NCBI GenBank assembly: GCA_037367405.1
Contig: JAZKJV010011400.1
Location: forward strand, 620,001-684,000
Origin: Ottelia alismoides
Taxonomy: Eukaryota > Streptophyta > Magnoliopsida > Alismatales > Hydrocharitaceae
Direction: 5' to 3'
Length of the DNA: 64,000 nucleotides
Under the pieces are notes generated by a model that did not search any database, was not told the DNA's origin, and saw nothing but the letters and a program-made list of their open reading frames with translations. The position numbers were made by a program, and so were the translations under genes. Of this stretch, positions 28,219 through 36,414 are shown in pieces; within the stretch, counting starts at the first letter, position 1; each line of letters starts with the position of its first letter.

Positions 28219-28485
28219 CCAATTCGCCGGTTCTCGGAACGTGAAGCTCAAGCGTACGGTCGTGGTCTGCCTCCCGCTGTTGGTAATCATCTCTGAGAAC
28301 TGCCTGCAGGCTGAACGCTTGCGCTAAGCTACCCGGCGGATCGTTGAGAAAAACGCAACTCTTTTCACGACTGCCTGGCGGGTTGTTGGGGCTGCGCGGC
28401 CTTGACTGATTGTGGCTGCCAGTTTCAGGAATTTGCTTTCGCAAGCCGGCTGGCGGCTCTCTCATCAACTCATCCAGGTGTAACC

Positions 28486-29781
28486 ATGAGCCGCAAGACA
28501 AGTTCGAAAAATCGTCGACCACGCCCTTTACGTCCAGAATGGCTGGAGAAACGTGAAGTTATGACCGCTTCACAAATCGGTGGCCTGCTGTCCATTCAAG
28601 GCTCGCCCCTGAATGATCAGATCGAAATGTTTGGTCGCGGGGCTGGTATTGTTGAGCTTTCGGGAGTCCCCGGAGTCGCTAACGGCACGCGCTTCAGCGG
28701 CGTCACTGAAGTACGCGTCAACGCCTTGGCAGGGGACGACAATATCAAAGCCGACAATCTCTCGGCTCGACTGGTCCTCAATGGCGGGCAAGGTAACGAT
28801 CAGTTCGACGTATTGCGCCAAGCCACCGGCGCGTTTGCCGTCAGCATAATCGGTGACGCAGGGGACGATAGTGCGCAAGTCAAGCTGGAAGCGCCCACCG
28901 GTGCCAGCTCTACAGCCAACGTGACTATCGACTTGGGAGCCGGCAATGATCGCGCTCAGTTGGACATTGTCTCAGAAGCCAACGTCAATTCACTGACCGC
29001 AGTACTCCGCGGTGGCGATGGGAACGACGAGATGCAGGTCCAGACCGATTACAAACCCACCGCAACCTCCGTTAACGCCAACGTTCGACTGGAAGCCGGG
29101 GCCGGGGATGATCTCATGCGCCATTCCATGCAGTCCGATGCGCGCACCAGTCAGTCTTCGCTGACAACGGTCGACCCATCGGGCATGAGCAGCCTCAACA
29201 CGCGCGTCGAACTGTCCCAGCTAGTACAAACCGGTTCCGTATCATGGAACGTAGCCGGCAGCAGTTCGTCAGACATCGTGGAGGCCGAGATCAGCTCACA
29301 AGCCGCCCAACGCTTGACGCTCAACGGTACCGTTCGCACCGGTGATGCGAACGATGTCATTGTTATCAAGGCCAACCATCTCACGGCCGCTCCGGTCGAC
29401 GCCGCGATCACCGCCGATAGCGGGGCGGGTGATGACGAGTTCGCCTACATGCTCAACACCATCAATAGCCTCGTTACACTCAATCCCAGCTCCGTTCTGG
29501 GTGGCGCAGGAAACGACAAGGTCATGGTTGAACTGGCAGGCAATGTGCGCGCTACGTCCCTGGCCATCGATGGCGGCTTGGGCGATGACTTGCTGACCTT
29601 GATCGCCAAAGGCACGCTCTCAGCCGGTGTAAACAATCCTGTGATTCGTGGCGGCGAGGGTAACGACAAGATCGAATCGATCGTCGAATCACTAACCGCA
29701 GGCTCGCTATTGCTCGACGGCGGAGCCGGTTTCGATGAAGTTTTCGGTACCGGCCGAAAGATCAATGCCGAGATCACCTAA
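28486..29781 (+). CDS. Secreted surface protein with RTX-like glycine/aspartate repeats
   Basis: A protein of 431 residues. The N-terminus has the planctomycete export signature (RPLRPEWLEKREVMTA). The rest holds about ten GGxGxD-like turns (GGQGNDQF, GAGNDRAQL, GGDGNDEM, GGAGNDKV, GGLGDDLL, GGEGNDKI and others) spaced 30-60 residues apart between beta strands. These are hemolysin-type calcium-binding repeats arranged more sparsely than in classical RTX proteins. Such repeats usually serve secreted, calcium-stabilised surface proteins; nothing here indicates a toxin domain. The start ATG is followed by MSRKTSSK. The stop TAA is the last three bases of the CTAA target of the inserted 143-bp element. 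The 267 bases upstream hold no gene. Confidence 0.75.
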   Translation: MSRKTSSKNRRPRPLRPEWLEKREVMTASQIGGLLSIQGSPLNDQIEMFGRGAGIVELSGVPGVANGTRFSGVTEVRVNALAGDDNIKADNLSARLVLNGGQGNDQFDVLRQATGAFAVSIIGDAGDDSAQVKLEAPTGASSTANVTIDLGAGNDRAQLDIVSEANVNSLTAVLRGGDGNDEMQVQTDYKPTATSVNANVRLEAGAGDDLMRHSMQSDARTSQSSLTTVDPSGMSSLNTRVELSQLVQTGSVSWNVAGSSSSDIVEAEISSQAAQRLTLNGTVRTGDANDVIVIKANHLTAAPVDAAITADSGAGDDEFAYMLNTINSLVTLNPSSVLGGAGNDKVMVELAGNVRATSLAIDGGLGDDLLTLIAKGTLSAGVNNPVIRGGEGNDKIESIVESLTAGSLLLDGGAGFDEVFGTGRKINAEIT

Positions 29782-29876
29782 CTGGACAGCGCTACTTGCC
29801 AAGCTGGGCAAGCTCACTGGATGAAGTCTTTGATAGGGGTAGGGAAGACGCATTGAGTTGCGTCTCCCCTCCCTCC

Positions 29877-29909
29877 GAACCGTACGGGCGGTTTTCCCGC
29901 ATACGGCTC
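29877..29909 (-). ncRNA. Group II intron domain V
   Basis: A 33-base hairpin on the minus strand: GAGCCGTATGCGG, a GAAA tetraloop and the complementary CCGCCCGTACGGTTC. It carries the AGC-type catalytic triad near its base and the usual bulge. It lies five bases after the stop codon of the intron-encoded protein, as is normal. Confidence 0.88.
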
Positions 29910-29914
29910 TCCAG

Positions 29915-31261
29915 TTAGTAGGTTCGTATGGACTGAACGAATCGAACATGGGCATCTTGCAGGCTATAGAGCCCCTGCTCGAAGAAGTATTGATTTGGCC
30001 AGCGCTGATGGTGTGGTAGACGCTTCGGATTGCGGCGACGACGTTTCTTGAGAATACGCCTCAGGCGACGACGGATCATCCCATCATATGCACCGAACAC
30101 ATTCCAGAAGCAGTGGCGAAAGTAGTTGAACCAACCGCGGAGAGAGCGATTCAGGGTCGTTATGATCTTGGTCATGGAATCGCCAGACGTACGAGGCGTA
30201 AGTTCCTTGATGCGATCAACAACTTTCTGGTGGCTTTTCTTGCGTGGGAAGCGAAAACGTCCCCGGAAGGAGTAGCCCAGAAATGAGAAGCTCTGTTCAC
30301 GACTGTCGACGATGTGCGTCTTCTCTGGATGGAGCGTCAGCCCTGCTTCATGAACCCATTGGCGTACCATCGTCAGTGCAGTCTCTGCTTCTGATTGGCT
30401 GCGGCATAGTATGACGAAGTCATCTGCGTAGCGAACCATCTCAAAACCTTGGGCTGACATGTGATGATCCAGTGGATTGAGGTACAGGTTGGATAACATC
30501 GGAGAGAGAACCGCTCCCTGGGGGACACCTGCTTCGGGAGTCCAAGTTGCCAGTTCCGACATGATCGCCTGATCCAGGTACTTTTTCACTAGTCGTATGA
30601 CTGTACTGTCGGAGACCTTCTGTTGGACTAAGGCCAGCAGGCGATCCTTCGGTATCGTGTCGAAGTAACCTTTTAGATCTGCGTCCACGACGAAGACATA
30701 ACCCTCAGCCAAGAGTCGATCTACGCACCGTAGTGCGTCGTGACATCCTCGTCCGTGGCGAAAGCCAAAGCTGCGTGGATGAAACGTGTGATCGAAGATT
30801 GGTTCAAGTACGTGAACCAGGGCCGTTTGCACGACGCGGTCACGGACCGTGGGTATGCCTAGGGGGCGTTTTTCTTGACTACCGGGTTTGGGTATCTCTA
30901 CTCGACGAACTGGAGCCGGTCGATAGGTCTCGGTTTTGAGTTCGTGTTGTAACTGAGCGAGTTCCTCGTGGTTGTTGTTCCAGAATTCGTCAACTGTTTG
31001 TCGGTCAACCCCAGCGGCACCTTTCTTCTCAACGACCTTAAAGGCCGCGTGACTCAGGTTCCGCTGATGCCATACCTTGTCATACAGCGTATGCCATTTC
31101 CCTCCTCTCACCTTGTTTTCCATAAGTGTCGTCAGCATGCTTTCTGTCCAGACCGCGAGCGAGGCCCATTGGTTTATTGCCGGAGGCTCTACGACCGGGG
31201 TAGCCGTAAACGGCACTGTAGTCGTTTCGTAATCTTTCTTACGTTCTCGTGGTTTGTTCAT
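29915..31261 (-). CDS. ltrA: Group II intron reverse transcriptase/maturase
   Basis: A protein of 448 residues. The reverse-transcriptase domain has the blocks KPGSQEKRPLGIPTVRDRVVQ, SFGFRHGRG, DADLKGYFDTI, GVPQGAVLSPMLSNLYL and the YADD catalytic motif near residue 278. A maturase X domain (LRGWFNYFRHC ... RRRLRRILKKR) follows, and no HNH endonuclease is present. It makes cDNA of the intron and assists its splicing. It lies in domain IV of the intron around it. The lack of an endonuclease suggests mobility that uses replication-fork strands or hairpin targets, in line with its insertion in a palindromic repeat. Confidence 0.93.
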   Translation of the reverse strand: MNKPRERKKDYETTTVPFTATPVVEPPAINQWASLAVWTESMLTTLMENKVRGGKWHTLYDKVWHQRNLSHAAFKVVEKKGAAGVDRQTVDEFWNNNHEELAQLQHELKTETYRPAPVRRVEIPKPGSQEKRPLGIPTVRDRVVQTALVHVLEPIFDHTFHPRSFGFRHGRGCHDALRCVDRLLAEGYVFVVDADLKGYFDTIPKDRLLALVQQKVSDSTVIRLVKKYLDQAIMSELATWTPEAGVPQGAVLSPMLSNLYLNPLDHHMSAQGFEMVRYADDFVILCRSQSEAETALTMVRQWVHEAGLTLHPEKTHIVDSREQSFSFLGYSFRGRFRFPRKKSHQKVVDRIKELTPRTSGDSMTKIITTLNRSLRGWFNYFRHCFWNVFGAYDGMIRRRLRRILKKRRRRNPKRLPHHQRWPNQYFFEQGLYSLQDAHVRFVQSIRTY

Positions 31262-31812
31262 AGTTGCATCTACCTTCCTGTCGCCCTTTGCTCGACCAAG
31301 TTATGTTGTCTTGGCTTCATCGCTACTATGACGACTCTGACTTCCATTCATGCGATATATACATGCGCCCTGATGGCCCTATGGGGGAGGCTGGATTCGC
31401 TTGTGTGTGATCTGCCTTCATGAATGGGGATCCCTTCTTATCTCGTTTAACCTTCTTTCCATTCCGTCTCCAACCACCGCATTTCCATTCCCTCACTCCA
31501 GCATCTGCGCGTTACTGCACCTAGGTGAGTTCCCCATGTCTATCCTGCTGACAAGTCGATACATAGGACTACAGGATGGTCGTCGCATGAAGAAGGGTTC
31601 GGATTATTGTTTGCTAGGTACCTCCCCGGTTGGTTTGGCCGAATCGAGTTCGCTTTCGCTACGGACTGGAATTTCTCCTCAGGTTGCTCTCCACCTTTCC
31701 TCTCGGAAACGCAGTTACCACTGTCGGATACAGGGCGGTAACGTTACCCTGACAGGGACTTACACCCTGTTGATTAAACGCCCTCAAAGGCGCACTAGCC
31801 ACCGCTGCCAAG

Positions 31813-33324
31813 TTTTGAAGTTGCGCGTTTTTGTGTCATATCATGCGACGATCCTGAATTCTACTGGCACCGCGGCGGCCATCAAGCGTTTGAGTTTGTT
31901 GACGCCGCCAGGAGTTTTAAGTCTGTCATGGATGTACTTGAGTTCCCCACCTGTGTTTTCTTGGCGGTAAGCCAAGCAGAGTCCATGGAGTCTTTGCATG
32001 GCCCACCACTGGCGTTTCTCCTTGGGCAGTCGCGAGTCATTCATTCGAGTGATTCGCATGTCCTCGAGAAACAACACGGTGGTGATCGCCAAGTTAGCCC
32101 ATGTCTCCACAGCACGGAAGTCATGAAATGAGTATTGGGCAAAACCCAGCGTCGACTTGAGCTCCTTGAAGAACAGTTCGATTTGCCAACGTAGGGAGTA
32201 CAACTCGATCACCTCAGGCATGCTCATATTCACGGCGTTCGTTATCAGGATTTTGACGTCGTCTGGAGTCGCTTTTTCCAATTTCGGATTCGTTGTCGAA
32301 AAAACGAGCTGTACGGGACCGACGTTCCGTACCTCTGCTTTTTCTTGGTACGCGTAGTAGTCGCGATGTTTCATTTTCGGCCCGATGCGATACTTAGAAA
32401 GTCGCCTGTAAGAGGCATACTTTCCCGTACTCGCTCGTAACCTAATTCGCTTGACCGACAAACTCGTCCAATCCTTTAAACGTGACCGCAATTTGGGGCG
32501 GTTACCCTTGGTTCCTTCGTAAACTCGTTCTGCATTAGCCGCGAAGATCCATATGTACCCTCTTTCTTGGCACGCTTCTTCGACGACCTTAGATTCGTAG
32601 GCCGAATCGCCCAAAACAATGACGCTCGCGCCTTCAGGTACCGGAAGGGTTCGAACCAACTCCGCAGCACATTCAGCAGTCGTACGCGCTTGGAGATTGT
32701 GCTGCTGACAGTACTCTGGGGTGTAATGAGGTATCTGAAAGGGAATACGTATACCACTGGGCGTAATCAGCAGACCAAACGTGAAGCTGTGAGTCGACTT
32801 GGCTGAAGTCTTCCTTGAGTTGTATCGTCGGTCTTTGCGCTTTGATCGTTTGCCCTGGCGACTAACGCTACTGCAGAAGTATGTATTCTGCGCCTTCTTT
32901 CCAGCCAGCGTCTTCTGTGTTGCATCGATTATGAACAGGAACACACCGCGTTTTGACTCCTTGGCCAATAGCGCGGAAACAAGTGGCTTGTTGAAGTCAG
33001 TTTTTCGCCACCGTTTCCTAGATAGAAAACGAGTGACCTCGCCACGGTGGACAACTTCGGAGCAAATACTACCCGCTGCTGAAGAGCAAGTCATCCGCCC
33101 ACGATGCAGCATAAAAGCCAGGATCATTCGCATGAACATCAATGAGACCCGCTCCTTGACGTTACACTGCGACAAATACCCCTTGAGAGATTTAGCTGAC
33201 CGAGCGAAAATGATCACGACGGGTCCTTCCATGTTTTGAGTTCTTGCAAACCCTTCATGGTCAGGACCCGTTATTTTTTGCAATAGCAGTTTTTTGCTAG
33301 CTCTGAAAAAGCGCAACTTCAAAA
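31813..33324 (-). mobile_element. IS4-family insertion sequence, copy 2 (1512 bp)
   Basis: It has the same 14-bp ends (TTTTGAAGTTGCGC), the same 8-bp duplication CTGCCAAG (31805-31812 and 33325-33332) and the same hairpin target as copy 1, in opposite orientation on the window. Length and ends match copy 1 to the base. Only 10 bases of repeat separate its duplication from the group II intron. Confidence 0.93.
31841..33232 (-). CDS. IS4-family DDE transposase, copy 2
   Basis: The 463-residue translation is the same as that of copy 1, including IIDATQ, LGDSAYESK and the YSLRWQIELFFKELK signature. The frame can be read further upstream through the repeat, but that extension is not part of the IS and is not counted. 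Confidence 0.92.
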   Translation of the reverse strand: MEGPVVIIFARSAKSLKGYLSQCNVKERVSLMFMRMILAFMLHRGRMTCSSAAGSICSEVVHRGEVTRFLSRKRWRKTDFNKPLVSALLAKESKRGVFLFIIDATQKTLAGKKAQNTYFCSSVSRQGKRSKRKDRRYNSRKTSAKSTHSFTFGLLITPSGIRIPFQIPHYTPEYCQQHNLQARTTAECAAELVRTLPVPEGASVIVLGDSAYESKVVEEACQERGYIWIFAANAERVYEGTKGNRPKLRSRLKDWTSLSVKRIRLRASTGKYASYRRLSKYRIGPKMKHRDYYAYQEKAEVRNVGPVQLVFSTTNPKLEKATPDDVKILITNAVNMSMPEVIELYSLRWQIELFFKELKSTLGFAQYSFHDFRAVETWANLAITTVLFLEDMRITRMNDSRLPKEKRQWWAMQRLHGLCLAYRQENTGGELKYIHDRLKTPGGVNKLKRLMAAAVPVEFRIVA

Positions 33325-33611
33325 CTGCCAAGCGGTGGAAAGCGTTAACTTTCGCGTCCACCGTCTGGCGACGGTGGCTACGCAGCTTACCAAGTAACGC
33401 TGTCCAGCTAAGCACTGAGCAAGACTTTTCGGGTCAAAGGCACATACTAGAGCCCCGGACCTAGTCGTTGGCAAAGCAATGTTGAACTAACAGCGTAATC
33501 GCCTCGACTAACCGACACATACGAAGCTATGCTTGGCTGCTAGTTTGGAATCGCTTGCAGCCAGGTGCAATTCTCAATTGCTCAACAGCCGGTTTGATTT
33601 CCAGCTTGACT

Positions 33612-33682
33612 AACTGCGTCTGCGTCTGCGTCGAGTAGGAGTAGGAGGAGGAGTAGGAGGAGGAGGAGGAGGAGGAGTAGCC
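33612..33682. repeat. Low-complexity TGCGTC / GGAGGA microsatellite
   Basis: Three TGCGTC hexamers lead into a purine-rich run of GTAGGAG and GAGGAG triplets. It lies in a ~400-base stretch without a supported gene between the nested mobile elements and the DUF2891 gene. The reverse-strand frame gives poly-Ser/Tyr, which I treat as an artefact. Confidence 0.8.
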
Positions 33683-33814
33683 AGCCATGGCTGAACACAT
33701 ACCGGGGGGTGATGCAGAATCATCCCCCGGTCGCTTACAGGCTAAGGCACTGCAATACGCTAGACTGCCGAAGTCACGCTTAAACATTCGGTAACCTGGT
33801 GGAACTCTAACCGG

Positions 33815-34948
33815 CTAATGCGCAGCTATACCAACTTCTGTCAGCCAATAGACGGCGAAGGTGGCCAGCCAGTGTTCGCCTTCGTAGTGTCCGCTGAATA
33901 CGTAGGACATGCCAACTTTTCCATGAGCTTGCGAAGATTCGCGGAGGGCTGCGGCTATGGGCGAGTTGGCATCGAGCGATTGAGCGATGCCGTTTAAGCA
34001 CCATGCGCGTGAAAGATCCAGACCGGCCAGGTGTACCAGCTTGCCATCGGTGACGTCGCTCACTTGAACTGGCTTGAGCAGGTTGTCCAGTTGCTCTGTA
34101 CGAGCACTTAATTTGGGCAGATACCCCTTGAGCCACGTGGCATATTGATCCGGTGGTAAGACTCGTCGCATCAAATCAGCTTCATTCCAGCATGAAGAAA
34201 AAAAGTCGTGCCCCGAGGGCTCATAACGAGTTGGATAGTCGGTATCGGCCAGGTAGTAATGTTTGGCTCGTTGTACCAACAATTGTTCCAGCTCCGCGTC
34301 TTTGACCGTTCGGGCATAGTCCAAGATCTGCGACAGCGCAAAGCCCGTATCGGTGTGCTCGCCGGTGCGAATTGGATAGCTCAATTTCGGCAAGTAGGCC
34401 TTGGTATTGTTCACCAATACAACTTCCAGAGGTCGCAAGTTTTCGCGCCAGGTCTTGGCCTGCGGATCGTTCCACGTCTCTAGCTCGACAACCAGACGCA
34501 ACAGCCAGGCCCAGCCGTACATTCTCTCAAAGGACTTGTTCTCCTTGGTTTCAAATAGTTTTGCTTCCTGCTGTAGATTAGCCAGGCTGAGATGCTCATT
34601 CAGTTTGCCGCGAATCGCCTCCGCATCCTGCAAATCGGGGTACAGTTTGAGCAGTCGAACCAGCATCCAATGAGCGTGAACACAACTATGCCAGTCGAAC
34701 GATCCATAGAAGGCCGGAAACAATTGCTTGGGGCCGACTACCAACTCTGGTCCGGGCAGCGTGATGCTCGGCTTGCTTGGATACTCAGTGTCAATATTCT
34801 TGAGGGCCAGTTGTACAAACGAATTGACCTGCTGCGCACTGAGTCGCTGGCCGAGTGTTGGAAGTTCGTCTTGCACCTGGCCGTAGCCTTCGGCCCCTAG
34901 CAGCACACCACACAACAAACAGAAAAGCAGGCGGCAACAGCGATTCAT
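33815..34948 (-). CDS. Secreted DUF2891-family protein
   Basis: A protein of 377 residues with signal peptide MNRCCRLLFCLLCGVLLGAEGYGQ. The DUF2891 hallmark FYGSFDWHSCVHAHWMLVRLL is present near residue 78-98, followed by the expected GWAWLLRLV and SGHDFFSSCWNEADLMRRVL. The fold is an all-helical toroid like glycoside-processing enzymes; activity in this family is not established to my knowledge. It starts 32 bases after the stop of a sigma-factor gene on the same strand, so that sigma factor may govern or be co-expressed with it. Confidence 0.85.
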   Translation of the reverse strand: MNRCCRLLFCLLCGVLLGAEGYGQVQDELPTLGQRLSAQQVNSFVQLALKNIDTEYPSKPSITLPGPELVVGPKQLFPAFYGSFDWHSCVHAHWMLVRLLKLYPDLQDAEAIRGKLNEHLSLANLQQEAKLFETKENKSFERMYGWAWLLRLVVELETWNDPQAKTWRENLRPLEVVLVNNTKAYLPKLSYPIRTGEHTDTGFALSQILDYARTVKDAELEQLLVQRAKHYYLADTDYPTRYEPSGHDFFSSCWNEADLMRRVLPPDQYATWLKGYLPKLSARTEQLDNLLKPVQVSDVTDGKLVHLAGLDLSRAWCLNGIAQSLDANSPIAAALRESSQAHGKVGMSYVFSGHYEGEHWLATFAVYWLTEVGIAAH

Positions 34949-34980
34949 TTTGCATATCCAAGGAGATGTTCAAGAGTTGA

Positions 34981-35610
34981 CTATCGGGGTTGGCGGCTCT
35001 GATTGCTTCGACTGAGAAACTCGCCAGGGTTGTCCACCAGGTCTTTCAGTAGAACACGAATCATTTTAATGGTTCGCGATTTGGATTGGTGTACCTGGTT
35101 GATGGTGATGCCCAGGGCCTGGGCGACTTGGGCGGCCGGCTCGGCTTGCAAGACATAGCGATGGAAGGCTTGCCAGTTCTCAGGTTTGGATTGGCGGCGC
35201 ACAACTTCCAGGACATGACGCAGCAGCGTTTGGTCGTGGTCGGCATCCCACTGCAGGGAAGCATCGCTGCTGGGGTCAGTCCAGGGATGCAGTTCGTTGG
35301 CAATCTCGTCTGCAAAGTCGATCAAGGCGGGAAAACGTTTCTCTAAACGCAACGCCGTCATTATGCGATGGTGGGTCACTTGCCGTAACCAGGCTCGAAA
35401 CGAACCAGTGCGCCGACGATCGAATTGCGCGATGGAACCCTGGACAACCAACAAAACTTCTTGCGCTATATCTTCGGCGCAGCCAGCCAGGCGCGGATAA
35501 CGCTGGATCTGCCGCATGATGAACGGCAGATAAAGCGCATGAAACTCATACCAGGCTTCATCAGCCGGATTGGCCAAGCGCTGTAGCAAAGAATAGGATG
35601 TCTCATCCAT
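34981..35610 (-). CDS. ECF-type RNA polymerase sigma factor
   Basis: A protein of 209 residues. Region 2 is seen in YLPFIMRQIQRYPRLAGCAEDIAQEVLLVV and the following F-R-A-W-L-R-Q-V-T-H-H. Region 4 is PAAQVAQALGITINQVHQSKSRTIKMIR. The DIAQEV and WLRQVTHHRI forms resemble the planctomycete-expanded ECF groups. No anti-sigma gene adjoins; the only close partner is the secreted DUF2891 protein downstream. Confidence 0.88.
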   Translation of the reverse strand: MDETSYSLLQRLANPADEAWYEFHALYLPFIMRQIQRYPRLAGCAEDIAQEVLLVVQGSIAQFDRRRTGSFRAWLRQVTHHRIMTALRLEKRFPALIDFADEIANELHPWTDPSSDASLQWDADHDQTLLRHVLEVVRRQSKPENWQAFHRYVLQAEPAAQVAQALGITINQVHQSKSRTIKMIRVLLKDLVDNPGEFLSRSNQSRQPR

Positions 35611-35922
35611 TCGCTTGATTCGGGCGCAACAAACGCTAACGTAAATCAGATTCTTTCAACACAGCGAGCATTATATAGGCCAGTTCGACCGAAGTGTTGG
35701 ATGTTCTACGTTGTGGCCGCTGCGGCAAGTTTTTCTTCATCATCAAAGACATGCACACTCGCGTTATGGTCGTCGGGCTGTGTGATGGGCATTCGCAGTG
35801 TCACTGCCCGAGCGAACAATCGTATTACAGGTCCTAAAATCTGTCTTTCAATGATGACCTGTCAATCAGATGGGCGCAACTCTGCCAGGGCCATGGAAAA
35901 GCATCCACGTCTGTGGTTCCAG
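35611..35922. other. Intergenic stretch without a recognisable feature
   Basis: About 310 bases upstream of the sigma-factor gene. They contain no frame I can support, no clear repeat and no terminator-like hairpin. Any promoter for the sigma factor should lie in its first part, but no convincing -35/-10 pair was picked out. Confidence 0.5.
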
Positions 35923-36402
35923 TTATGCCATCGCTTTACGCTCTTCGGCGTCGATGCGGCGAATGTAGTTGGCAAAGTCCATATCTTCACCATGCAACAG
36001 ACCAGGCAGAGCCTGGTGAAAATCATCGCGACGGCACCATTCGCGCATAAAGTCATCCCAGGAATGCCAGCGGCGACGCTGGGCATTGGACATGCTGGGA
36101 CTGTAAGCGGTCAGATAGGCGCGCTCAAAAAGAGATATCAAGATCTCAAAGAGAACTTTCATGCGTTCGCGCTGCTCCTCGGTTAAATCGGGAGTGGCCG
36201 TCTGAGTACGCAGCTTGAGATCCGAATGCTCCAGCACCAGCTTGAGAAAGTCGATATAGGCATCCGATAGCAGTTGATAGACCTCTTCGTCTTCATTATC
36301 GCGCTCTTTGCGCTGCTCGAGCACAAACGTATAGATAGCCAGTGGCAGGCCGAACACGGTGACCACATTGGCTAGTAGTTGCCAGAACTCGAGGATGTCC
36401 AT
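35923..36402 (-). CDS. Small membrane-anchored hypothetical protein
   Basis: A protein of 159 residues. A single N-terminal span (FWQLLANVVTVFGLPLAIYTFVLEQ) is followed by a charged helical cytoplasmic part containing a tryptophan-rich segment (RRRWHSWDDFMREWCRRDDFHQAL). This layout is that of many bacterial 'one-span plus helical' hypothetical proteins. It ends where the frame of the cadherin giant's region begins, with 12 bases between its start and the stop-side of that gene. I do not recognise a family. Confidence 0.65.
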   Translation of the reverse strand: MDILEFWQLLANVVTVFGLPLAIYTFVLEQRKERDNEDEEVYQLLSDAYIDFLKLVLEHSDLKLRTQTATPDLTEEQRERMKVLFEILISLFERAYLTAYSPSMSNAQRRRWHSWDDFMREWCRRDDFHQALPGLLHGEDMDFANYIRRIDAEERKAMA

Positions 36403-36414
36403 GAGAGATGGCGA

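Larger units (their letters stand above)
29833..31795 (-). mobile_element. Group II intron (about 1963 bp) with encoded reverse transcriptase
   Basis: On the minus strand it begins GTGCGCC (the GUGYG 5' end) and finishes with domains V and VI, then ...CCCCTAT. The flanks rejoin as GGTGGCTA + CAAAGACTTCATCC, matching the empty site GGTGGCTACGAAGACTTCATCC at 41911-41933 apart from one base. The insertion point is therefore fixed inside the palindromic repeat. About 530 bases upstream of the protein gene supply domains I-III. It is intact by all visible signs. Confidence 0.9.
29782..33407. repeat. 143-bp palindromic element, copy B, carrying a group II intron and an IS4 element
   Basis: The ends CTGGACAGCG and CGCTGTCCAG are inverted repeats flanked by the 4-bp duplication CTAA (29778-29781 and 33408-33411). 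Subtracting the 1963-bp intron and the 1512-bp IS plus its 8-bp duplication leaves exactly 143 bp. Read on the minus strand, the reassembled element matches the copy at 41604-41969 in order and content (GCGTAGCCACCG, GACGGTGGACGCGAAAG, AAGACTTCATCCAGTGAG). Confidence 0.88.

Noticed and set aside
28486..29781. RTX-like protein as a toxin
   Set aside because: Only calcium-binding-type repeats and an export signal are present; there is no pore-forming or enzymatic domain and no type I secretion genes nearby.
33527..33787. Open frame on the minus strand with a Ser/Tyr run
   Set aside because: The run is the translation of a GGAGGA/GTAGGA microsatellite; no ribosome-binding site or family-like sequence.
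35701..36186. Plus-strand frame of 161 codons
   Set aside because: Mostly antisense to the small membrane protein at 35923-36402, which has the better composition and a clear span.
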